Source: a virus. Taken from it: a stretch of 22,054 nt of DNA. The position numbers were made by a program, and so were the translations under genes. The notes beneath the pieces were generated by a model. The model did not search any database, was not told the DNA's origin, and saw only the letters and a program-made list of their open reading frames with translations. This document shows, piece by piece, positions 1 to 8,700 of this stretch. Location of the stretch: positions 1 through 22,054 of the IMG/VR virus record IMGVR_UViG_3300017769_000147. One strand, 5' to 3'. How positions within the stretch are numbered: the first letter of the stretch is position 1; each line of letters starts with the position of its first letter.

Positions 1-2921
1 AAGGTGTCGTCACCACAGAAAGAACAGTTAGACGGAAAAACGGTGGATCCAGACTGACTAATCCACTCTTCCTGCATGTATGGATTTCCGGACATCGTAA
101 CACAATCCCAAGTATATGGCTCGTTCCTTGAAAAACAAACTGCATCATTCAAGTTACCATACCTAGAATCTAACCACGCAACATTTTGTGCTAACACATC
201 TGCCAACGATGAATCATAAATGATTTCACAACCACGATCTACATCTGGTGGGGGGGTGCTTGGGTTTGGTGATGCTGTGGTTGAATCCGGGTCGGGAGTA
301 GTGTCGGGATTCGGAGTAGTGCCGGGACCGGGATCGGGAGTAGTGGGTGGAGGTTGAATTGTGCCCGTCGGGGACGGGGTCGGGCCGACGGTAGTAGTTA
401 TTGGCTCGTCCGTCGTCGTTGTTGTTGTGGTCGTTGACGATGGTGGTGGTGTTGTCACTGGACCACCGATACATGGATCTGTTATACAAGAAACTCCACC
501 GGTCCATTGTGCATTTGGAAGACCAAAGCAATCACACCAAGATTGAGTGGAATCTTGACAAATTGTTCCATTACAACACGATCCAAATGGCTCTACTGGA
601 GCAACAACGAAGTTGGGATTAAATACAAAATAAATCTCTGGAATCCATCTACTGTAAAAAAGTTCACTTCCAGTAGATTTCAATCCATAACTATTTGAAC
701 CGGATGCGTATGTTTGATCCGGTCCGGAAGCACTCGTTCTCGTTGGAGTGGCTATGTACTCCCCATCAGAGTTCATAATTAAGTAATTTTCAATAATTCC
801 TATGCTGAGGGGACTAAATTGCTCAAAACCCGGACTCACGTCCATAAGTTTAGAATACAGACTAATATTTTGTGGATCTGACGGAACTGGTGGTGCATCA
901 AACAGTGTTGCGTTGCCATATTCGATGTTCATGCGAAATGCAATACTGGCAAAATCTATCGGAAGCCCACCGACTTCATATTGTTTCCTTCTCAGATTAA
1001 TTCCGTTACCACCATAACCCAGATTAAATGCCCCGGGTCCACCTCCGGCTTCCCCACCGACACCTAAAATTGCTCCTCTTGCTCTACCATCATTTGGAGT
1101 TGTGGTATTGGATGTACCTCTAAATCCAAAAGGATCTGACGAGCAAGTCACATCAGCAATGAATTCATTACACTCCTCACACTCTGATGGATCATTTACT
1201 TCAACGCATTCATCGAGATATGTGTATCTAATTCCCGCAACTTGATCTTGTTTAAGAATCCCACAAACACCAGCCACACCAAAGCAACAATTTGTGTCTT
1301 CGCAGTTTGTTCCATGTCCTTGGAAAATTCCACCAGCGGCTTTGCAATCTTGATACGATTTTTCACTACATTCACCCTCTGATAAATCGTCAGGTGAGAT
1401 AGGCTCACAACATGCACCAAATCGTTCGATGGAGTCACAACAACTTTGTTCACCAACGATGTCACCATTTTCACATGTTACTCCGGGGACAGATTGTCCT
1501 CCATAGAGAAACTCACATTGAATTCGTGTAATATCATCACCAATACATGTTCCATTTACACAACATGCAACTGGCTCTTGACAACGATCATAACAGAACC
1601 TTCCTGTTTCGATTGGGTCTGCATAATTTTGTCCTTCGGAATCGTATGTTATGCTATCACCATACTCATTAACAATTGTGCTTGTTTCACAAATAACATT
1701 TGGGAAGAATGAACCACCGATGGATGCACAAAGAATGGCACTGATACCGTTTGAGCAATTACCCTCAGAACAACAAACACCACCACCAACACCACAAGTA
1801 TCACTACAAGACTGAAGAACGTTAAATGTTCCGTTTCTTTCAAGACATTGTTCTTGTGTTAAGTAATCATCACAGAAGAAAACACCAGTTTCGGGATCAG
1901 TTGAACAGCAAGAGCCGGGAGTTGTTCCAGATCCTTGACAACCAAAGACATCATAACCTCTTGCGGTAAATACTGCTGTCCAGTTTACACCACCATCAAT
2001 CGTGGTAATAGAGAGAACATCCGTCCCGCAACTAAAGTAGTTTTCATCATCTTCAAATTTAACATTTGATGGAAATGCCCACATGTCACCGTTTTCAATA
2101 ACGAGTGTTTTTGTGATCGAATATCCTGTTGGATAATCACCAGAAATTCCAAGAATACCAGCAGGGGTAACAATTTTTGCAATGTCAGTATTTGATAAGT
2201 CAATGCTAATGCCATTTGTAACTCCGGCAATAACTTGACCTTTTTCAAACGGACCAACAACAAAAGCACCATCTTTGTTAAACACACCAGTGATACCGTC
2301 ACCATTAAGGAAACTATATCCTGTAGTTCGTAAGAAACCTGCGGTTCCTGTTCTTGAACCACCACCTCTAAAATCTAGAACATTCGCTGAGGCAGAGTCT
2401 GTTTCAATTTCAATATCTGTACTTGAAATTACTGATGGATTTTTAACATATGCAAGTCTATTTGCAACAAGAGAAGCGGTTGTCCCTGCGATATCAGTTA
2501 ATATTGATGAAAAAACAATTTTGTCATTATTAAATGTGGATTGAATACTTCCGCTACTTTTAATACTTCTAAAATCAATTGTAATTCCGGAAACACCGGC
2601 AGCGAAAGAAACACCTGCACCTAGATTTACGACACCGGCAGTTCCGGCAAAGCCAGTTGGTCCAACAAAGTTTAATCCTGTAGCACCTTCAATTAGTGTA
2701 TTTACCCCATCAACTTCACCGAAGAAGTCGAGTAAGACACTACCATCAGATTGAATATCTCTTTTAACGAGTGTTATAAAACCACCACTAATACCAGCAG
2801 GACCGGTGGGACCGGTTGCTCCTACAGGACCAGTTGCACCCGTCGCTCCGGTGGCTCCGGTTGTTCCTGTTATCCCTCTGGTTGGGTTGGGTATTGCACT
2901 ACTACCATAAATGAAAGACAT
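1..2921 (-). CDS. Collagen-like, cysteine-rich modular tail fibre/adhesin (third of three paralogues; 3' end beyond the window)
   Basis: The reading frame is open from ATG at 2921 to the left edge, giving 973 codons with no stop, so the C-terminus is missing. The protein starts MSFIYGSS, then Gly-X-Y repeats (about 16-43), then a beta-rich spacer to about 325. A cysteine array follows at 336-546 with about 27 Cys, including GACC and GGIFQGHGTNCEDTNCC. Next come a Gly-rich stretch (616-640), another GSCC module (780-817) and a Thr/Pro linker (821-895) with eight consecutive Thr. A further Cys-containing domain starts at about 898. The start overlaps the previous stop as TAATG, with a GGAG-type ribosome site about 12 bases upstream. 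The shared N-terminus and cysteine modules make it a paralogue of the two genes upstream. No Lcl/DUF1566 domain is visible in the part present. A virion adhesin role is inferred from architecture and position; the ligand is unknown. Confidence 0.85.
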   Translation of the reverse strand, partial: MSFIYGSSAIPNPTRGITGTTGATGATGATGPVGATGPTGPAGISGGFITLVKRDIQSDGSVLLDFFGEVDGVNTLIEGATGLNFVGPTGFAGTAGVVNLGAGVSFAAGVSGITIDFRSIKSSGSIQSTFNNDKIVFSSILTDIAGTTASLVANRLAYVKNPSVISSTDIEIETDSASANVLDFRGGGSRTGTAGFLRTTGYSFLNGDGITGVFNKDGAFVVGPFEKGQVIAGVTNGISIDLSNTDIAKIVTPAGILGISGDYPTGYSITKTLVIENGDMWAFPSNVKFEDDENYFSCGTDVLSITTIDGGVNWTAVFTARGYDVFGCQGSGTTPGSCCSTDPETGVFFCDDYLTQEQCLERNGTFNVLQSCSDTCGVGGGVCCSEGNCSNGISAILCASIGGSFFPNVICETSTIVNEYGDSITYDSEGQNYADPIETGRFCYDRCQEPVACCVNGTCIGDDITRIQCEFLYGGQSVPGVTCENGDIVGEQSCCDSIERFGACCEPISPDDLSEGECSEKSYQDCKAAGGIFQGHGTNCEDTNCCFGVAGVCGILKQDQVAGIRYTYLDECVEVNDPSECEECNEFIADVTCSSDPFGFRGTSNTTTPNDGRARGAILGVGGEAGGGPGAFNLGYGGNGINLRRKQYEVGGLPIDFASIAFRMNIEYGNATLFDAPPVPSDPQNISLYSKLMDVSPGFEQFSPLSIGIIENYLIMNSDGEYIATPTRTSASGPDQTYASGSNSYGLKSTGSELFYSRWIPEIYFVFNPNFVVAPVEPFGSCCNGTICQDSTQSWCDCFGLPNAQWTGGVSCITDPCIGGPVTTPPPSSTTTTTTTTDEPITTTVGPTPSPTGTIQPPPTTPDPGPGTTPNPDTTPDPDSTTASPNPSTPPPDVDRGCEIIYDSSLADVLAQNVAWLDSRYGNLNDAVCFSRNEPYTWDCVTMSGNPYMQEEWISQSGSTVFPSNCSFCGDDT
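237..461 (-). repeat. Thr/Pro-rich, mucin-like linker coding region
   Basis: This stretch codes for residues 821-895 of the left-edge fibre. It is almost entirely Thr, Pro, Ser, Gly and Asp, with eight Thr in a row (831-837 area) and recurring TTPDP/TTPNP units. The DNA is visibly richer in G and C than its neighbours and contains imperfect repeats of the type cgggagtagtg. It includes a run of seven G at 250-256 (seven C in the coding strand). The likely role is an extended flexible stalk between the cysteine modules and a distal domain. Glycosylation is only a possibility. Confidence 0.8.
471..584 (-). repeat. Isolated distal cysteine module of the left-edge fibre
   Basis: Residues 780-817 begin with GSCC and hold eight cysteines in 38 residues, ending just before the Thr/Pro linker. 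The module has the same GSCC start as the main array, but it lies about 230 residues further on, after the Gly-rich region. The C-terminal half departs from the consensus: it has WTGGVSC instead of GGxFxGxGxxC. Confidence 0.65.
1284..1916 (-). repeat. Cysteine-module array of the left-edge fibre
   Basis: Residues 336-546 contain about 27 cysteines arranged as four successive modules, starting at GSCC (336), GVCC (381), ACC (452) and GACC (503). The last is the closest to consensus and ends GGIFQGHGTNCEDTNCC. The same module type occurs in the two upstream fibre genes. Small disulphide-bonded or metal-binding folds are both possible; the sequence does not decide. Confidence 0.75.
2793..2876 (-). 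repeat. Collagen-like Gly-X-Y segment (third fibre)
   Basis: Residues 16-43 follow Gly at every third position, mostly as GAT and GPT triplets, directly after the IYGSS N-terminal motif. In phage fibres such segments form a trimeric triple-helical stalk. It is shorter and less proline-rich than the matching segment of the 1370-residue paralogue. Confidence 0.85.
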
Positions 2922-5746
2922 TAATTCAACTCCGGACAATTGCAGGTTCGACAGTTATAACAATCACCATTATTACTCTCTATGTATCTTGATAAATGGT
3001 TTTCAAATTCACAATCATACGTTGTTTCAAATAATGGTATTCTTCTGATTGGTCTAGCCGAAGCAAAATCATCACTTCTAAACTCTGTTTCAATTAGTCC
3101 GTTTTGGAAGTTTTGTAAAAATGCTCTGTGTGCGTGTGGTGCAATATTCGATGTTGTCCTGTCAAGACTTTGATCTCTTCTATCAAGAGGAATAAAGTTT
3201 TCTGCTTCACATGAAGAAGTATCAGTTGTTCTGTATTTTGCACCACTTGTTGACGACCAATATTTTGGTTCCGACAACGGTGAAAGTCCAGCACGAAGAA
3301 GTCCGAGATTAATTACGTCAAGATTACCATAGATATACATCAATTCAATAATACTTGGGACGTACCAATCGTTGTAACCAAACTTGGTGGTATCATTCCA
3401 TTCCGAGACAAGTCTCATTATTGAGTTTTCTTTGTTTTCGTTTTCCCAAAGTTCTGTAAACTTCTCTTCAAAATATGAAATGTCCGTTTCAACTCTAGTT
3501 TGATCAGTGTCGGAAGGCCAAGCAGTAAACTCAGAATGCACCCATCGTAAGTACGAGTCCTCGTCTTTACCTTGATAATTTTCATCATACCAAGGCTTCC
3601 ATGTGATCGAAGATTTATCAAACATTCTCGTTCCGATAAGTCCGTCAAAGAATGGTGATCCCATGTACTTACCCGACTCGACTGGATCGGATTCGGTTTG
3701 TCCGTATGTTGTTTGACGAATACCCCAAGAAAGAGATCGTGAATTGTTGTAGTTCAAATCTTCGGGTGCAATAACGATTGCCCATTTTCTTGGAATCTTT
3801 GTGCTGTTGTAATACTTCTCAGCGACTCTGTAATATCTTTCGATTTGAATGTAATTTTCATACGATGCCAAATGTCTCTTAATCGGCATCTCATAAAGAT
3901 TATAAAGATAAGGTGAATGTGGAACATCGTAACATGCGTCAACTTTATTTGTGTTGTTACTTAAATCGTTTCTGTTCGTATCATTAAAACATGTGCTTGG
4001 GAAAACTTTAAATGGCATCACGCTGTCACAGAAACATGGACCTTCGTTTTCGTAACTGAAGTTATTTCCTGCATTGATAACATAACGAATTGGATTTGAT
4101 TGTGCCTCTGGTGGACAAGCAGCACACTGGTTTTCTGTGTAACCAAAGGTGAGACAATATGGTGATTCACCCTTCGCAAAGATTGTTCCATAATCGTTTG
4201 GTTCACCAATAACACCCAGAAGAATGCCACCACCAAACTCATCACCCGGCTGAAGATTTATCGTTGGGTTAACATTTACAGAACAATTTGCTTGCTCAGA
4301 TTGTCGAGTCAAAGTTTCAGGTGGAGCAAATCCTCCTGCGTCTGGTGAGTCTGTTACACTTGAACAGCAATCTGTTGTTTCGCACGAAGTGCCATCACCT
4401 TGGAAAATACCACCAACACGATTACACTCAACAGGACTTAGATTATCTGCACATACTTTTGGTTCACCATTTTCATCTGGTGTGCAACAAGCACCACGAT
4501 ATAATTCTTCAAGACAACAGTTTCTTGCCTTACATGGAACATCCTGTTGGAACACTCCACCTGCAAGATCGCACTCATATTGATTAAATTCGTAACACAC
4601 ACCACCGACACAACACGATCCAATAAGGCATCGGTCGGGACATTCAACTTCCGTTGCCGTGACACTTGGAATAAAAATACCATTAAACTGATCACAAATT
4701 GCACTTGTCGAATTAAATGCTTCACCATTAACACAACAAGCACCACCGAATGCACAGTTCACACCCTCTTTTCGATTAATACATGTTGTGTTTGATGAAA
4801 AATTTCCACCAATATTATCACAGTAACCTTTGGTTACATAATCGACGCAATTGTTTAGATATGATCCATCGTCATCATCTTCGCAATAACAGCACGATCC
4901 ATACTCTCCAGAAAGTATTGATTCATCATATGATGATGTAAAGAGTTCTGGGGTTGGAATTGTTCTAAAACTTGTTCTATCGGCTGTTGTATCTCCTGTA
5001 CGAACACCCATATTTAAGAGCGGACGAATCACACCAATATCTGGATTTACTGTGATGAAACCAAAGAAACTTTTACTTGCAGTGAGTCCTGCGCCTGCTG
5101 ATGGATAAAAATATGTTGTGTCTGAATTAACGATTGTCTCATTTAAAAGTCCGAACTGATCGTTATCTACATCGAGACTTTCGAGTAGAGTTGGAACATT
5201 CAACACTATATCTTGTCTGTCATCATATTCAGAAAAATTAAGTCCTTCGGCAGAAGAGCCAGCCTCACCCACAATATGAAGAAGTTGTCCAGTTACTCCA
5301 ATAACACCAAATTCTTGACCATAAACATTAATAACATCATTATTAGAACCAGTTAACGATGCAGCCCCTGATGTGGAAAACGTAAAAAATGCCGCAGTAA
5401 AACCAAAAGAATCCCAGACAATATCTGTTTTTGGTTCGACTCCAATTGTATTTACATTTAAACTTGGATTTTCAGTTCCCGCTGCACCTGTAACGTTAAT
5501 TACAGCAAAACTAAATCCAGTCCCACCTGCACTTAATTCTTCTTCATTTGAAAATCGGAATGTGACAGATTTACTATCTTGAGTAACACCTACAATTCTA
5601 TCTCCAGTACAACCCTGTGGTCCAGTTGATCCGAGAGGTCCGGTCGAACCAGTAGGTCCAGTTGGTCCGATAGGACCAGTTGAACCAGCAGGTCCTCTGA
5701 ATTCGTCGCTCACTATGCTACTGCTACCGTAAATGTAACCGGCCAT
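2921..5746 (-). CDS. Collagen-like, cysteine-rich modular tail fibre with Lcl/DUF1566-like C-terminal domain (941 aa)
   Basis: The protein starts MAGYIYGSSS, then a collagen-like segment (18-48) and a beta-rich spacer. Four cysteine modules follow at 283-461, with 26 Cys in 179 residues, including GGIFQGDGTSCETTDCC. From about 500 a domain begins with GDEFGGGILLGV and later shows WYVPSIIELMYI (about 794), YWSSTSG (829) and ASARPIRRI (895). Together these resemble the Lcl/DUF1566 family, a C-type-lectin-type fold used in surface adhesins. A short Cys-rich tail (CYNCRTCNC) ends the protein. ATG at 5746 has GAGGT upstream at good spacing, and there is an 8-base gap from the preceding gene. It is probably a receptor-binding or surface-adhesion fibre. 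The domain assignment rests on motifs read by eye, so it is moderate; collagen and cysteine arrays are certain. Confidence 0.85.
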   Translation of the reverse strand: MAGYIYGSSSIVSDEFRGPAGSTGPIGPTGPTGSTGPLGSTGPQGCTGDRIVGVTQDSKSVTFRFSNEEELSAGGTGFSFAVINVTGAAGTENPSLNVNTIGVEPKTDIVWDSFGFTAAFFTFSTSGAASLTGSNNDVINVYGQEFGVIGVTGQLLHIVGEAGSSAEGLNFSEYDDRQDIVLNVPTLLESLDVDNDQFGLLNETIVNSDTTYFYPSAGAGLTASKSFFGFITVNPDIGVIRPLLNMGVRTGDTTADRTSFRTIPTPELFTSSYDESILSGEYGSCCYCEDDDDGSYLNNCVDYVTKGYCDNIGGNFSSNTTCINRKEGVNCAFGGACCVNGEAFNSTSAICDQFNGIFIPSVTATEVECPDRCLIGSCCVGGVCYEFNQYECDLAGGVFQQDVPCKARNCCLEELYRGACCTPDENGEPKVCADNLSPVECNRVGGIFQGDGTSCETTDCCSSVTDSPDAGGFAPPETLTRQSEQANCSVNVNPTINLQPGDEFGGGILLGVIGEPNDYGTIFAKGESPYCLTFGYTENQCAACPPEAQSNPIRYVINAGNNFSYENEGPCFCDSVMPFKVFPSTCFNDTNRNDLSNNTNKVDACYDVPHSPYLYNLYEMPIKRHLASYENYIQIERYYRVAEKYYNSTKIPRKWAIVIAPEDLNYNNSRSLSWGIRQTTYGQTESDPVESGKYMGSPFFDGLIGTRMFDKSSITWKPWYDENYQGKDEDSYLRWVHSEFTAWPSDTDQTRVETDISYFEEKFTELWENENKENSIMRLVSEWNDTTKFGYNDWYVPSIIELMYIYGNLDVINLGLLRAGLSPLSEPKYWSSTSGAKYRTTDTSSCEAENFIPLDRRDQSLDRTTSNIAPHAHRAFLQNFQNGLIETEFRSDDFASARPIRRIPLFETTYDCEFENHLSRYIESNNGDCYNCRTCNCPELN
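4364..4900 (-). repeat. Cysteine-module array of the 941-aa fibre
   Basis: Residues 283-461 hold four modules starting at GSCC (283), GACC (335), GSCC (377) and GACC (418), each about 35-50 residues long with six or more cysteines. The first carries an acidic run (CEDDDDG). The last is nearly identical in its C-terminal half to the last module of the array in the downstream paralogue. Confidence 0.8.
5603..5695 (-). repeat. Collagen-like Gly-X-Y segment (941-aa fibre)
   Basis: Residues 18-48 keep Gly at every third position, with GPT, GST, GPI, GPL and GPQ triplets, and one unusual GCT triplet that places a cysteine within the stalk. It lies immediately after the IYGSS N-terminal motif. Confidence 0.85.
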
Positions 5747-5754
5747 ACTCTACC

Positions 5755-8700
5755 TCAATAACCGTATGAAGATGATGATTGGGATTCCCCAGACGACTGA
5801 GATCCACTTGATTGCTGTGATATACCAGAAGTATTCGTAATATTTAGGTTAGTCTCCGTCGTTTGTTGAATTTCATATGAACCACTTCTTCTTCTTCCTC
5901 GGTAATATGCCTCCAAGTAATTTACTCCACTTGGTTCGGTTGGACGATATGCCGATTTTTCAATACTATCTGGGCACCGAGAACCCTCACCACCAAAGAT
6001 TCCACCATAATAATTGACACATTCATAACGCTCTCTCAACGAACAGTAACCATTTGGTAAAGTACAAGATCCATAAAGATCACCCAAGAAAGAACTTCCA
6101 CCCTGTGGATCTCCTGCCTCTAAAGTGAGGTATCCTCTATGTCTTATGATTTCACCAAAAATATTTTGTAAAACAGACGGAATTGATGGTGATGCTTCAA
6201 ATCTACCATGATAGAAATTAATCGCTGAAGTGCTTAACGATTGAACAGCAGGCATATACCAAAGTCTAGCATTTGCATCAACCCACGAACCGTTTAGAGT
6301 AGTTTGTGCTTTGTCATAGAATAGTTTTGGATATCGTGCATCAACACGAACCAATCGAATCGCTCTGACTTTTGCAAGGTGATTAAACTTATCTCTCTTG
6401 TAATTTTTAAATCCAAAACTACTCTTTGTTGGATCGGGATTTGGTGGGAACTCTTGAGTCCATGCTTTTGTCATATGTCCCTTGATTTGAACTGCGTTTG
6501 TTGTTGACTTGACTCTATTGTCCGCACGATCAAAAGTAATTCCCACATATGGTGCCGCTGCCGTTCCACCTTCGCTTCCCGCTCCGGGAATTGTAGTAAA
6601 CAAAAGACCTTCTGGGTTATCAACGTGATCGTTTTTGTTGGTTATAAAGTCGAACGCACCAGATGATGTCCAATATTCACCCTGAAGTGCCTCTCCTCCG
6701 GCAGACAAAATATGATTGTTCAAAGAATTTGTTGCGACATGTTTTGCAATAAAAGCAAGTTCGTCTGGACTTGGAATGTACCACGGTGACATAAACGGTG
6801 GGTTGGGGTAGTAAATATTTTTATTTACTCCAGACGAGTCGTTGTCAACGCAGTATTTATCGGGACATGCTTGTCCAGTGGTTGATGCTTGATCGTCATA
6901 GAAAACTCTTGCACCATAAACTGCGGTTCCCTCTTTGCCTGCGTCTTGTCCTGTATTTCCACTTGCAGCGGCTTTTCCAAACCAATACTCACCGATATAC
7001 ATTTGTCGATTATACTTACTGTCTTTTTCAAAAGCATATGCTAAATTATTAATCGGTGTTGGGTCTTGTGGCCATGATGAATAATAAAATTCATTTGCAG
7101 TTGTGTTATTGTTATCACAACCAATCGTGAGGCTAGAACTAAACAAACAACCACATTGAAGTGACGAACCTGTTAAAGTTTTAAGTTGATCACATGTAAT
7201 AGTTTGAGATCCGTCTGGTGAGATATAATCGTAAGTTCCATTACAATTAGTTCCGGCAGTTCCACACTCGTAATAAGCATGATTCAGTCCATGTGCCATT
7301 CTTACCGTATTGTGAAGTCCCCAGTTTCTGTGCCAAAGACCATTGTAGTCAGCACCAAGTTCTTCTCTCAATTGATAATTGCCACCGGCAGATGCTTTGG
7401 AATATAATTTTTCAAGCGAGGTTGTTCCAGCACCTCTAGCAGATTGCCAAGATGTGACAGAGTGACGAGTAAGATTTTCATTTACGGTGGGTTGTCCTTG
7501 ATTTGCACCAACACCTGATGTCTTCCTCCAATGTCCTTCTTTTGTAGAGAAAATTGGTCGGAAGTAACCACCATATTCTCCACCCTCAAGAACACCTGAT
7601 GCAGAATAGTCTTCACCATTGAACCCTTCAACAATATCAATGTCGAGATATTTTTGTTGTCTTTCTGTTCCAACGTCGGAGTCTGGTTGTCCAATGTTAC
7701 TAATCGGTCCATAATTACTACCCGTAACACCCCAACGGAACTCTTTATTATTTGAGAACGGATTTGATTCTAACTCTGCATCGTTGAGTGAAAGAATAAT
7801 AAACCAAGCATCCTCTCTAAACTCACCCGATTCCTCGTCTGGATATGAAAGGCCTTGGTAGTAACTTTGAGACTTTCTATCATCATAACCGTATCCGTGG
7901 AAATCATATTGTGACCGATAAATTCCAGAGTCTGATTCGTCTGCTAGAATTGATGGTGGAATATATGCAGATGAAGTTGTTCCGTCTGGAAGAGTATCAA
8001 TTACATTTCCAGTAAGACCAGAAACTGAATTACGATCCAAACCATGTCCTGTGTTACCTAAGCAGGTTGCACCATATGGATTAAAGATACCAACCACAAT
8101 ACCACCACCATAAGATTGACCTAATTTAAAATAAGGTTCAACATCTGAATGTGTAAAGAACGGATGAATTCCATCTGGAAGGGAACGTCTTTCTGGATTA
8201 AAAAGATTTGGTGGACTTGTTGTTGCACAATTACTGTCATCTCCAGCATAAAGGGATCCAACACCAATGCAAGCCGCACCATCTATATTATCAACACAAG
8301 TTTGTCCTGTATAACACGCACCACTTCCACCCGAACATAATGTGTCTGTGCAAGCCACTCCCGGTCCTCTAAAGAATCCACTAATTTGCTCACATGAAAA
8401 TCTATCCACTTCTGTGCAATTTCCATTACCGTCGCAACATGCCCCGATACCAAGAACTGAATTATCGCAATCAACACATTCACAACCCGATTCAACTTTG
8501 GTAATGTCACATCCCGGCAGATAATCATTAAAGTTTGAAAAAGATGCGTACAAGTCTGCGTTATTTGAAAGGGATAAACATTGATCGGGACTTTGATCGT
8601 TGAGACAGTCAATTTGATCGGTGTCGATTTGATACACACAACACGGTCCAACCGCATCACCATTGATTCCGGTTGCGGGAGTTCCGCAAGCGTTTTCAAT

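Noticed and set aside
361-546. Plus-strand open frame with long valine runs
   Set aside because: It mirrors the Thr/Pro linker coding region of the left-edge fibre and has no independent support.
6850-6860. GATAAATA-type box on the minus strand as a further late promoter
   Set aside because: It lies deep within the 1370-residue gene, far from any start; likewise AATAAATA near 10170 is internal. Both are expected by chance in AT-rich coding DNA.
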